The translations under genes were made by a program, and so were the position numbers. A DNA stretch of 19,481 nucleotides, taken from assembly GCA_033763435.1 (NCBI GenBank), contig JANRKN010000140.1:1-19481 (forward strand), given 5' to 3'. This DNA comes from JANRKN01 sp033763435. GTDB taxonomy: Bacteria > Planctomycetota > Phycisphaerae > Phycisphaerales > UBA1924. Positions 7,301-14,949 of this stretch are shown piece by piece. Positions within the stretch are counted from its first letter, which is position 1. Each line of letters opens with the position of its first letter. Under the pieces are notes generated by a model. That model searched no databases and had not been told where the DNA came from. It saw nothing but the letters and a program-made list of their open reading frames with translations.

Positions 7301-10300
7301 GCGATGTTCGCGAACGTGATGTTGCCCGCGGCGCCCGTGCCCGTCGAACGGAACAGCAGGTTGTCCGCGATCGTCACCGCGTTCTGATACGTCTGCGTGC
7401 CCGCGGTGATCACGTTGCGAGCGTCGCCCGCGCCGCCGTTGCCGAAGACCACCGTGCCGTTCGTCGCCGCGGCCTGGCCGGCCGTCGCGAGGCTGCCCAG
7501 CGCGTTGGTCCCGCCCACGTCGGCGTTGAAGGTCGTCGTGCCGTCGCTGTTGACGACGAGGTTGCCTGCGCCCGCGGTGAGGCCGTTGACCGTCCCGGCG
7601 AAGTTCACGTTGCTGCCACCGAACGCGACGATCGTCACCAGATCCGTCGCGGCGCCCGCGACGGTGACGGCGTTCCGGAAGTCCACAAGGCCGTCGGACT
7701 GGATCGTCGTGTTGCCGCCATCGCCCAGCTGCGTCGTGCCGGCCGTCGCGGCGCTGAAGCCGCGGGTCGTCAGGCTCGCGAGACGGTCGCCCACGACCAC
7801 GACAGTCGGGTCGACGACGCCCACGTTGGCGCCGAAGAGCGTGATGCCGTCGGCCCGGACCTCGAGCGCCCGCGCCGTGCCGTTGGAGACGACGTTGCCC
7901 AGGAACGAGATGTTGCCGTTGGTGGCGTTGCCCTCGGAGACGAAGACCGAGTCCGTGCGGAGGAGGACGGAGTCGCCGTAGGACTGACCCTGCAGCGTGC
8001 GGACGGTCGGGTTGGCCGCGGAGCCCGCGACGTTCGCGAACTGCGTCAGGCCGCCCGCGTCGGTCGTGAGGCTGAGCAGCGCGTTGACCGCGTTGGCGCT
8101 CGCGTCGGTGCCCGCGCCGACGAGGTTGTTGAAGATCGTGTTGGCGCCGGTGTTGATCGCCAGCGAGCGGGCGTCAGCCGCGACGGCGCTCTCGGAGCCG
8201 ACGGTGGCGGTGAAGGTGATGTTGCCGTTGGTCGTGCTCGTCAGCGTCGTGTTGCCATTCAGCTTGACGTCGCCCGTGAAGGTCTGGTCGCCCGTCGTGC
8301 GGACGCTGACGGCGTTGCCGCCCGAGCCGAGCACGACGGTCTGCCCGGTGAGCGAGAGGCTCGAGAGTTCGAGGTTGTCGCCGGCGCCGCCGCCGATCGT
8401 GCCCGCCATCGTGATCGTTGTCGCGCCGTTGGCCGCGATGACGCCCAGCGAGCGAGGCGTGCTGGCGGCCGCGGAGCGGACGCCGCCCAGGAACGAGATG
8501 TTGCCCGCGGCCGCGGCGCCGAAGCTCTGAATCGTCGAGTTGCTCGCGATGCGGACGAGGTTGTTGAAGGTCTGCGTGCCGGTCGTGCTCAGGAGGAACG
8601 TGCCCGTGCCCGTGCCGAAGACCACATCGCCCGCCGAGGCCGCGCTGTTGCCCGCCGTCGCGACCGACTGCAGGAGCTGCCCGCCGGTCGCGAGGTTGCC
8701 CAGGAACGAGACGGTGCCGTCGGAGAAGGTCGAGAGCGAGTAAGCGTTGTTGGTCGACGCCGCGACAGCGCCGCCGAGGGTGATCGCACCGTTGGCGCCC
8801 GTGCCCAGTGAGCGGAGGACGAGGTTGTCGCCGACGGTGATGGCGTTCTGATAGTTCTGAGTCTGCGTCGTGCGGACGGTGACGCTGAAGCCGCCGCCGA
8901 CGTCGTTGCCGAACTGCGTCGTGCCGGTCGCGGCGGTCGTGACGCCGCCCGTGGTCAGGCTGAGCAGTTCACGCCCCGCGACGTCGCCGATCGAATCCAG
9001 GAACAGGATCGTGCCGTCGGTCAGGGCCGTCATGGCGCGCTGCTGGCCGCTGGTGCGCGAGACGATCGTGGAGTTGAACGTGAGGTCGCCCGAGCTGGTG
9101 GAGCGGAAGGTGGTGTTCTGCGCGAGCTCGACAGCGTTCTGATACGTCTGGATGCCGCTGGTGCGGACCTCCATCGGGTTCACGCCGCCGAAGACCACCG
9201 TGCCCACGCCGGCGACCGAGCTGCCACGCGTCGTGAGCGACGCGAGCTGGTTGTCGCTGTTGGTGCCGTTGAAGCCCACGTCAGACGCGAAGGTCGTCGT
9301 GCCGTCGGCACGGACTTCGAGGCTCCGCGTGCCGTTGGTGTCGCCGAGCACCCGCCCGTTGAACGTGACCGTGCTCGAGCCGCCGGTGGCTTCGACGATC
9401 GAGTTGCTGCGGAGCGTGACGGCGTTGCTGAACGAGATGTTGCCGCCCGTGCGGACGGTGCGGTTCGCGCCCGAGGCCGCGACGGTCGAGAGTTCGGTCC
9501 GCGCCGCGGTGACGCTCAGGCTCGCGAGGCGGTTGGTGTTGCCGACGAAGTTGTCGAACTGCGCGACGCCGTTGGCCGCGGAGATCGTGAGGCCCTGCGT
9601 GTTGTCCGCAAGCGCTTCGACGATACCGCGGAAGCGCACGGCCGGGCTGGCCGCGCTCAGGCTGTTGCGCGACGCGCTGATCGTGACGTTCGCCGCGTCC
9701 AGGCGCACGTTGCCGAACAGGTCGACCGACTCCACGGTCAGGTTGCCGCCCAGACGGATCTGGTTGGCGGTCGCAAGCGTCGAATCGCCCTGCAGCAGCA
9801 GGTTGCCGGCATAGACCAGCGCGTTGTCGACAGTGATCGAGCCGGTGAGGTTGGTGCGCCCGATGGTCAGCAGCGAGAACGCGCTGGAGCCGGCGATCTT
9901 GGCGATCTCCGCGCTGGTGAGGTTGAAGCCCGCGCCCGCGTTGCCGAGGATGATGTTCGAGCCCGCCGCGGCCGGCCTGAGCACGAGCGAACCCGTGCCG
10001 GTGATCGCGGTCGTCGCGCTGCTGGCGATATCGATGTCGGCCGCCGTGAGCGTCGAGATGCCCGACGTGCCCGCGTTGAGCGTGAGCACCGCGGCGTTGT
10101 TGACCTGGATATCGCCCGCCGCGCCCGCGGTCACGTTGATGCCCGTGCCCTGCAGCGTCGTCGAGCCGTTGAACGTGATGTTGGTGCCCGCGTTGAGGTC
10201 CACGGTGCCCGCGTCGGCCTGGATCGTCGTGCCGTTGGCGACGTTGATCGCGCCGGCGGTTGCGTTGAGGCTGAGATTGCCGACGCGCGCCCGCAGCGTC

Positions 10301-12474
10301 TGGGCCGCGACGTTGTTGATCGTGAGATCGCCGTTCGTCGTGGTCGCGGTGATCGAGCCGCCCGTGATCTGGCGGTTGAGCGTCATGCCCGTGCTGGCGT
10401 TGAGCGTGATGGTCTTATCGCCGCCCGAGATGCTGCCGGCCGAGCCCGAGCCGATGGTGAGCGTGCCGCCGGTGCTGGCCAGGCTGATCGTGCCCGCGCC
10501 GGTGCCGGTGATCGAGCCGCCGTTGAGGTTCACGTTGCCCGCGCCGCTGACGTTCATGCTCCCGACGCCGATGTTGAACAGGCCGGTGAGCGTGGTGAGG
10601 CCGGTGGTGCCCGTGATGCTGACGTTGCCGGCGACCGAGGCGGTCTCGGTGGTATCGATGACCGCGGAACTCTGGACGTCGACGGTGGTCGCGCCGTTGA
10701 TCGAGAACGCGCCGCCGCGGGTCGAGATGTTGCCCGCGATCGTCGCGACGCTGTCGGTGTTGACGGTGAACACGCCGCCGCCGGTGTTGGCCACGCCGTT
10801 GAACGTGACGTTGCCGCCCGCGCCCGCGGTGAGGATCAGCCCCACCCGGCCCGCGTTGCCCGTGTTGGACATGACGCCGTTGAACAGGATGCTGCCGCCC
10901 GGATCGGTCGAGAGCGTGAGCGTGCGATTCAGCCCCACGGCGATCGTCGAGATATCAAGAATCGCGTTCGCGTTCCACGTGATCGTGCCCGTGCCCGCGC
11001 CGACGGTTCCGACCGTCGTGATGGTCACGTTGCCACCGCCAAGCGCGGTGAGAATGGTGCCGACGGTGATCCGCGAGCTGGCGCCCGTAGGCGTGAAGGG
11101 GTTGCCGCTGACGGCATTGTCGCCATCGGCATTGCGAACGACGGTGATATCGAGCGGGTCGACGAGGTACTCGCCAGCGACGCCGTTGCGCGCGCCGATC
11201 TGGATGTTGGCCGCGACTTCCAGGAACTGCTTGCCGGAGGTTTCGACGAAGCCGCCGTTGCCGCCGAACTCACCGCCCTGGGCGCCGAGCGTGCCATAGA
11301 TGCGCGCGACCTGCTCGCCGAAGACGATGACACGCCCGCCGTTGCCATAGCCGATGCCGTCGGCCCGGACGACCGAATCCTGCGAGATGTACACGAACTG
11401 GCTGTTGGCCTCGGGGCCCGCGCCGCGCTCGTTGCCACCGATGAGGATCTCGCCGCCGCCGCCGGTGCCCGAGGCGTTGAGGGTCGCGCCGAAGAGGCCG
11501 ACCTTCTCACCCAGAACCTTGATCGTGCCGCCCTGGCCGGAGTGGTTTGAGGCATCGAGCGTGCCGCCGACGTCGACGATGCCCGTGTTGCCGCCGTTGA
11601 GTTCGATGTTGCCCGCGCGAACCGTGCCGCGGTTGCGGATCGCGACCGAGTACACGTCGCCCGCGGCCATCAGCACCCGGCCCTGCGCGCCCGCGTTGAT
11701 CGTGCCCGTGTTCTCAACCCCGACCGCGCCCGCCCCCGGAGCGTTGCCGCCCGTGATGCGCGCCGTGACGGTGCTGCCCGCCTCGCTCAGCAGCACGTCC
11801 TTGCCGGCGGTCATGACGACGGCGCCGTTGTTCGAAACGATCTGGCCCGTGTTCGCGACATACTGCCCGACCAGCGCGACGTTGTTCTGCGCCGTGATCG
11901 AGCCGTGGTTGATGACCGAGCCGCTGAGGTTCGTGAAGTTGTAGTTCCCGGCCGCGAAGTCTTCGTTGCTCAGGTTGCCCGCCGCGGCATACACGCCGCC
12001 GACGTTGATCACCGCGCCGCCGCCGAAGATCACGCCCGAGGGGTTCACGAAGAACACATTGCCGTTGGCCAGCAGCGTGCCGTGGATCTGCGTCGGCATC
12101 GCGCTGTTGATGCGGTTGAGCACGCGCGCCCACGAGCCGGGCTGGAGGAACTGCACGGTCTCAAAGGGCAGGATGTCGAACGAGATGTAGTCAATGATCG
12201 CGCCGTCGCTGGCGGTGATGCGCCAGTAGTTGCCCTCGCGGGTGAAGGTCACGTCGCCGACGACGACGACCTGCCCCTCGGGACCGGCGATCGCCGAGCC
12301 CGCGGCACTCGCGAGCAGCGCGCCGCCGATCGCAAGCTTCGTCGCGAGGCTGTTCTTCCTGCTCAGGCCCGCGACCCGACCGGCCAACTGCGCCAAGCGC
12401 CCGCCGAGCGAACGCGCCATGCGCTCCGCCGCCGTGCCCGTACCAACCGTGCCGATTTCGTTCCGCTGAGCCAT
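4327..12474 (-). CDS. Giant filamentous-haemagglutinin-like TpsA exoprotein (FhaB/HMW1-type beta-helix adhesin)
   Basis: This 2715-residue protein is the predicted substrate of the adjacent TpsB: a secreted beta-helical fibre that probably acts as an adhesin. It starts with a long signal peptide typical of TpsA (about 63 residues; hydrophobic core 46-62; likely cleavage after AIA at 61-63). The TPS secretion domain follows at about 65-200 and carries VFFVNPSGVIFG (140-151), the NPNG-type motif of the family. Next come GGFVETSGKQFLEV (about 405-419) and a LVDPLDITV block (about 436), both common in FHA-type proteins. Ser/Thr/Asn/Gly-rich beta-helix repeats fill most of the rest, including nine full repeats of 93-100 residues and a partial one (about 1008-1920). 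The last 275 or so residues (from about 2440) are charged and helical, unlike the fibre. I see no cysteine in the whole protein, no autotransporter barrel and no VENN-type CdiA toxin junction. The ATG has GAGG seven bases upstream. The target surface is unknown. Confidence 0.92.
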   Translation of the reverse strand: MAQRNEIGTVGTGTAAERMARSLGGRLAQLAGRVAGLSRKNSLATKLAIGGALLASAAGSAIAGPEGQVVVVGDVTFTREGNYWRITASDGAIIDYISFDILPFETVQFLQPGSWARVLNRINSAMPTQIHGTLLANGNVFFVNPSGVIFGGGAVINVGGVYAAAGNLSNEDFAAGNYNFTNLSGSVINHGSITAQNNVALVGQYVANTGQIVSNNGAVVMTAGKDVLLSEAGSTVTARITGGNAPGAGAVGVENTGTINAGAQGRVLMAAGDVYSVAIRNRGTVRAGNIELNGGNTGIVDVGGTLDASNHSGQGGTIKVLGEKVGLFGATLNASGTGGGGEILIGGNERGAGPEANSQFVYISQDSVVRADGIGYGNGGRVIVFGEQVARIYGTLGAQGGEFGGNGGFVETSGKQFLEVAANIQIGARNGVAGEYLVDPLDITVVRNADGDNAVSGNPFTPTGASSRITVGTILTALGGGNVTITTVGTVGAGTGTITWNANAILDISTIAVGLNRTLTLSTDPGGSILFNGVMSNTGNAGRVGLILTAGAGGNVTFNGVANTGGGVFTVNTDSVATIAGNISTRGGAFSINGATTVDVQSSAVIDTTETASVAGNVSITGTTGLTTLTGLFNIGVGSMNVSGAGNVNLNGGSITGTGAGTISLASTGGTLTIGSGSAGSISGGDKTITLNASTGMTLNRQITGGSITATTTNGDLTINNVAAQTLRARVGNLSLNATAGAINVANGTTIQADAGTVDLNAGTNITFNGSTTLQGTGINVTAGAAGDIQVNNAAVLTLNAGTSGISTLTAADIDIASSATTAITGTGSLVLRPAAAGSNIILGNAGAGFNLTSAEIAKIAGSSAFSLLTIGRTNLTGSITVDNALVYAGNLLLQGDSTLATANQIRLGGNLTVESVDLFGNVRLDAANVTISASRNSLSAASPAVRFRGIVEALADNTQGLTISAANGVAQFDNFVGNTNRLASLSVTAARTELSTVAASGANRTVRTGGNISFSNAVTLRSNSIVEATGGSSTVTFNGRVLGDTNGTRSLEVRADGTTTFASDVGFNGTNSDNQLASLTTRGSSVAGVGTVVFGGVNPMEVRTSGIQTYQNAVELAQNTTFRSTSSGDLTFNSTIVSRTSGQQRAMTALTDGTILFLDSIGDVAGRELLSLTTGGVTTAATGTTQFGNDVGGGFSVTVRTTQTQNYQNAITVGDNLVLRSLGTGANGAITLGGAVAASTNNAYSLSTFSDGTVSFLGNLATGGQLLQSVATAGNSAASAGDVVFGTGTGTFLLSTTGTQTFNNLVRIASNSTIQSFGAAAAGNISFLGGVRSAAASTPRSLGVIAANGATTITMAGTIGGGAGDNLELSSLSLTGQTVVLGSGGNAVSVRTTGDQTFTGDVKLNGNTTLTSTTNGNITFTATVGSESAVAADARSLAINTGANTIFNNLVGAGTDASANAVNALLSLTTDAGGLTQFANVAGSAANPTVRTLQGQSYGDSVLLRTDSVFVSEGNATNGNISFLGNVVSNGTARALEVRADGITLFGANVGVVDPTVVVVGDRLASLTTRGFSAATAGTTQLGDGGNTTIQSDGLVDFRNAVTVAGAATDLVTIVAFGGSNVNFAGTVNGLTAGAGNLVVNSDGTTTFNADVGGTNALGSLATAGQAAATNGTVVFGNGGAGDARNVITAGTQTYQNAVTIADNLLFRSTGTGAAGNITFANIASDGDGNSRTLEVRSDGTIRFAADVGSVGNDFLTVTTRGDSAATAGTTVFGDTGSTNEARAIRALQALSFQNNVVVADQVTIRTLGDNTNGNITFGGTVNADATANNRSLTTVADGLVTFTGAVGAAGTFLQTLTTQGRTAATGGNVLLSADVTTSGLQDYQNNLQLGAATITLTAGDLNFGNTVTGTAAGRTLNIAQFDPTTAGIALGGAAPTAGQLSLTSAELLQIGTNVSQVNIGQSNFTGANTVSVVGNIGSAGTGFAPNLTLTSNNNIALGGDIFATQLLNLNGNTAVTGSRLLSVGDLNIGGNVTGAGANLAIQAFSNTATIVLGATGAAGTLSLDATELGRLGADLAGVTIGRADMTGTSLIDVQGAFTTPALLTLTSGSQNIRLGANIAAGALTTMQTTGTTILAGGDRTITTTGAALFGGAIVTDGTARGLTVTATGGATFGKDVGTAGARLGQLLVNGGGITTFGSNDVAAASVNVFATGIDVGTAVEVFRSTSLDAGGGRLWLRSTTNAAAGAASKDLTLISTFSDPTFALPAIALGGSLGATRALGNVTLGSTIATPQIATIVFGVFDPATGRLITASNLTPGARSFSIISDGNITMAAGQKILALGNLTLQGGGTVTVGDLASLGNLTVQGTNIVIRLREANTIVNNIGQPFADIGTDFVAAGTITFTGAISTTGAGTFAYASDLGNNVAALDAAGGQLFIPTEPNAIVDSFFDPATLNARLLVLDLRAQGGTRASTVFTPPIPRLQDEGRVSPSVVASDRIRELLKQIGIDTKSLSGERILQFLIGRALYNDRLGMYTLGSDGQAVDSDTPRPGFNPSRPNLGAGGDVRVSINRLSLDVVERVIEAYVGAKLNDSTHQEIVKAKLGEAWTRYSATGGAASGTGFRSFLEGSSDAGDQEALGYLQDIGRFFGELDRIGLTAKETSVPKNVLIDAIAPAEIDAEQVRPVLLEAIQGTVPAAPGMFSLNQITGPIAMAGR
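6712..9453 (-). repeat. Array of about 95-residue repeats inside the TpsA fibre
   Basis: Nine full units (96, 97, 95, 96, 100, 100, 98, 97 and 93 residues by my hand count) and one 42-residue partial unit are joined without spacers. Each unit runs: RTxGxQxYQNAV, then a polar strand ending in GNITF, then RSLEVRxDGTTxF, then SLTTRGxSAATAGTTxFG. Units two, three, eight and nine are closest to one another; four, five and seven are more divergent. At the DNA level the period is about 280-300 bp. This is a beta-helix or hairpin module that sets fibre length, and it is a likely substrate for recombination. Confidence 0.85.
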
Positions 12475-12686
12475 GCGTTCACCTCGTCAAACAGCCCCAC
12501 CCGAAATTTCCCACCCCCCCAACACGACCCACCCAACACGACCCACCCCGATCACCGACAACCCATCCCATACGTCCCGCCGTCCGCTCCGGCTCCCGCC
12601 TGTTCAGCCGACGCAGAACTGCCTACCTGCCCCTCCGCCCGCCCGGCCCAGAAAGGCCCGGGCCGCGTCCGCCCGTCCCGCCCAGA
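12475..12686. other. tpsB-tpsA spacer
   Basis: This 212-bp C-rich (plus strand) gap holds no gene. It contains a 14-bp direct repeat (12521-12548), a GC hairpin shortly after the tpsB stop (12644-12665, no U tract, so not an obvious terminator) and the tpsA ribosome binding site CGAGGT (12481-12486). Nothing here clearly ends transcription, so tpsB and tpsA are probably co-transcribed. Confidence 0.55.
12521..12548. repeat. 14-bp perfect tandem direct repeat
   Basis: AACACGACCCACCC occurs twice in immediate succession (12521-12534 and 12535-12548) in the leader of tpsA, about 47-74 bases upstream of its ATG. Confidence 0.8.
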
Positions 12687-14615
12687 TCAGAAGATCAGGG
12701 TCGCGACGAAGTGGACGCGGTTGTCGCCCTTCTTCGTCGCGTCTTCGGGCGTCGAGCCGGTCGCCTTGCGGAGCGCAAAGCCCCAATCCGCCCTCAGGCT
12801 GATGTTCTGGCGCAGCTGGAACTCCAGACCGAAGCCCGCGCTTGCCAGGTTCTCGTTGCGCTCGAAGGCAAAGGGCTTGTTCTGCTTCGTGAAGCCCATG
12901 TCGAAGAATCCGCGGAAGATCAGGTCCCAGTCCGTCCGGCCGAAGGGCTGCTGAGGCTGCCAGCGGAAGGGCCGGCCCAGGAACGTGTCCGGGTCGCCCT
13001 GCACGGGCAGAGCCCGCGGCAGGTGGAAGCGGTACTCGAAGTTCGCCACCAGCGTGCTATCGCCGGCCGCGATGTTCTCCTTGTACCCGCGCACCGTGAA
13101 GAAGCCGCCCATCGGGTCCTGGAAGTTGGGCACCAGACGCTTGTTGCTGCCCGTGTACTGCCCTCGCAGCGCCACGCCGAACTCATGCGCCAGCGTGTCA
13201 CCTAGGCCCAGCAGCGGCTCCAGATAGAAGTCGTGCGAGAACGAGTACTTGAACGTCGTCCACGACGTGCTCGCCTGGAACCGCCCCAGCTTGTCGATCT
13301 CGCTCTTGCGACCCCCGCCGCCGAACTCCACGATGCCCGAGGCGACCGTGTTCGACGCGTCAGTGAACCGCTCGAGCTTCAGCCCGACGTACGGCGTGTA
13401 GAACGTCTCGTTGCCCTTGATCCGCGTGAGCAAGCTCTCCTGCTTCACGTCGTCCCACTTCATGCCGCCGACGACATCCGCGAAGAACTCGCGGACCTGC
13501 AGCACGTTCAGCTCCGCCTCGAAGCCCGCCTGCCAGTTCCGGCCCTTGAAGCGCTGCGTGAACGCGCCGGGGATCGTCGCGTCGTACTCGCTCCACTGGT
13601 AGTACGGCTTCACGCGCAGCCAGTCGGCCAGCGGGAAGTCGTAGCTGGTCTGGATCGCGTTGGCCTTGTCAAAGCCCGCGGTCAGATAGTCAAAGCGGAA
13701 GATGTCGTCGTTGCCCGTGAGCTGATAGTGCGCAAAGCCAAACCGCTGGCGCCACTCCGTCGTCGACTTCGTGCCCGTGTTGCTGATCTGGTAATACAGG
13801 TTCCAGGGCTTGTTCTCGCCGACGATGTAGTCCAGCTTCACCTCGCCCGGCTCGCCCTCGGGCGCGACCGACACGTCGACCTTCCGGCCCGGGTGACGGT
13901 TCAGACGGAACACGTAATCATCGATCAGGTCGCCGCGCAGCACGCCCCCCGCCTGCACGGGCGAGCTCTCGCGGATCCGCTGATGCTGGTCGGCGTTGAT
14001 CCGGTCGGCCGCGTCGATGCGCTCACCCGTCGCGAGCGAGCCCACGCTCCGCACCTTGCCCAGCCACACCTCAAGCACCAGCGTCGTGCGCCCCTCGCGC
14101 AGGTCCGTCAGCGTGCCGTCGTCGCTGAACTCGGTCTCCGCGGGCAGCACATACACGCCCAGCAGGCCCTCGCGCTGCAGCGCCCGCGCGATCGCGCTCG
14201 ACACCGCCTGCACGCCCGAGGGCGTGAACTTCTTGCCCATCGCACCAAAGTCGTCGCCGACCGTCGCGGTCGTCACGCCCGCCTTGCCGCGCTCGCCGGC
14301 CGCCCACGCACCATCGACTTCCGTGAGGTACACCGGCGCGCCCGCCAGCTCCTCAAGCGTCGGCACGCCCTCGTACGCGTCGCGATACTTGATCACAAAG
14401 CGCGAGACGCTGAACGTCGGCACGGCCTGACCGGGCTGCTCGGCCTGAGGCGCTCCAGCCGCTGCCGCGGGCTGGTCCTTCTCCTTCGCGGGCAGCTCGG
14501 GCGCGCTCGGCGGCGTCACCGGCGGCGTGTTCTTCAGGTCCGCGGGCTGACCCCACGCCCAACCCGCCGCCATCACCAGACCCGCCACGCTCACGCCGAT
14601 CATCTTCGACTTCAT
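12687..14615 (-). CDS. TpsB outer-membrane transporter (FhaC/ShlB/HecB family), partner of the downstream TpsA
   Basis: TpsB proteins are Omp85-superfamily barrels that bind the TPS domain of their partner in the periplasm and move it across the outer membrane. The 642 residues begin with a signal peptide, MKSKMIGVSVAGLVMAAGWA, with cleavage near residue 22. A Pro/Ala-rich linker follows (about 24-66), then POTRA-like periplasmic domains (about 67-265). The barrel begins around NLYYQISNTGTKSTTEWRQR (272-291). FFTVRGYKENIAAGDS (505-520) holds the VRGY motif of the loop that folds into the pore. The last residue is phenylalanine, as in most outer-membrane barrels. I chose the ATG at 14615 because it starts a clean signal peptide and has GAGG nine bases upstream; an ATG at 14630 adds five residues and is possible. 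The frame is open to about 14675, but without a good ribosome binding site. It is slightly longer than FhaC. Pairing with the 212-bp-distant tpsA is standard for the family. Confidence 0.93.
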   Translation of the reverse strand: MKSKMIGVSVAGLVMAAGWAWGQPADLKNTPPVTPPSAPELPAKEKDQPAAAAGAPQAEQPGQAVPTFSVSRFVIKYRDAYEGVPTLEELAGAPVYLTEVDGAWAAGERGKAGVTTATVGDDFGAMGKKFTPSGVQAVSSAIARALQREGLLGVYVLPAETEFSDDGTLTDLREGRTTLVLEVWLGKVRSVGSLATGERIDAADRINADQHQRIRESSPVQAGGVLRGDLIDDYVFRLNRHPGRKVDVSVAPEGEPGEVKLDYIVGENKPWNLYYQISNTGTKSTTEWRQRFGFAHYQLTGNDDIFRFDYLTAGFDKANAIQTSYDFPLADWLRVKPYYQWSEYDATIPGAFTQRFKGRNWQAGFEAELNVLQVREFFADVVGGMKWDDVKQESLLTRIKGNETFYTPYVGLKLERFTDASNTVASGIVEFGGGGRKSEIDKLGRFQASTSWTTFKYSFSHDFYLEPLLGLGDTLAHEFGVALRGQYTGSNKRLVPNFQDPMGGFFTVRGYKENIAAGDSTLVANFEYRFHLPRALPVQGDPDTFLGRPFRWQPQQPFGRTDWDLIFRGFFDMGFTKQNKPFAFERNENLASAGFGLEFQLRQNISLRADWGFALRKATGSTPEDATKKGDNRVHFVATLIF

Positions 14616-14949
14616 GCTCAGCAACCTCATGCCCGCCCCCGTTCCCGCACCCAACCCACCCAAACTCATCCGCAACCGTCACCGCCCAACCCGACTCCAG
14701 CCCTCTTGCCCCACTTTCCCAACCTTCCAACCACCCGCCCGACTGCCTCCCAGCAACCCCACCAGCCGTCATCGTACTTCGTGAGCGTTCACTAGCCAAC
14801 CCGCAGACACACCAATCGCTTCGCGTTCTTCACGCGAAGGCGCCGCCGACCCATAGTGCCCCCCACCCTACCAGCAGATCCACTCTCCGAACCTTTCCCC
14901 AACCTCCATGTGGACAACCTCTGGACGAATAAGCGGCCCGGACCACGAA
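14616..14949. other. Intergenic region tagF-tpsB with a candidate promoter
   Basis: This 334-bp gap holds no supportable gene. It contains a possible sigma-70-type promoter (14771-14799) and a 7-bp hairpin with a 7-base loop (14819-14839). The hairpin has no U tract on the minus strand and so is not a clear terminator for tagF. Otherwise the gap is C-rich on the plus strand with no recognisable signals. Confidence 0.5.
14771..14799 (-). promoter_or_regulatory. Candidate promoter for the tpsB-tpsA unit
   Basis: On the minus strand, TTGGCT (14799-14794) and TACGAT (14776-14771) are separated by exactly 17 bases. Each hexamer matches the sigma-70 consensus at four of six positions. The spacer holds an inverted repeat, GTGA-N4-TCAC (14781-14792), a possible operator. 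The predicted start would leave a leader of about 145 bases before the tpsB ATG. This is weak evidence, because such matches occur by chance. Confidence 0.3.

Noticed and set aside
4690..11299. Series of plus-strand open frames opposite tpsA (for example 4690-5913, 7397-7981 and 9824-11299)
   Set aside because: They are antisense to a gene with a clear signal peptide, TPS domain and repeats. Their breaks recur about every 300 bases because they mirror the tpsA repeats.
4327..12474. tpsA as a single-protein type V autotransporter or a CdiA toxin
   Set aside because: It has no C-terminal barrel, and a separate TpsB lies next to it. No VENN motif, toxin domain or immunity gene is seen downstream.
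13233..14795. 520-codon plus-strand open frame opposite tpsB
   Set aside because: It has low-complexity Arg/His/Leu composition and is antisense to a secure TpsB gene.
14819..14839. Hairpin after tagF as an intrinsic terminator
   Set aside because: The stem is only 7 bp, with no U-rich stretch following it on the minus strand, and it lies over 100 bases beyond the gene end.
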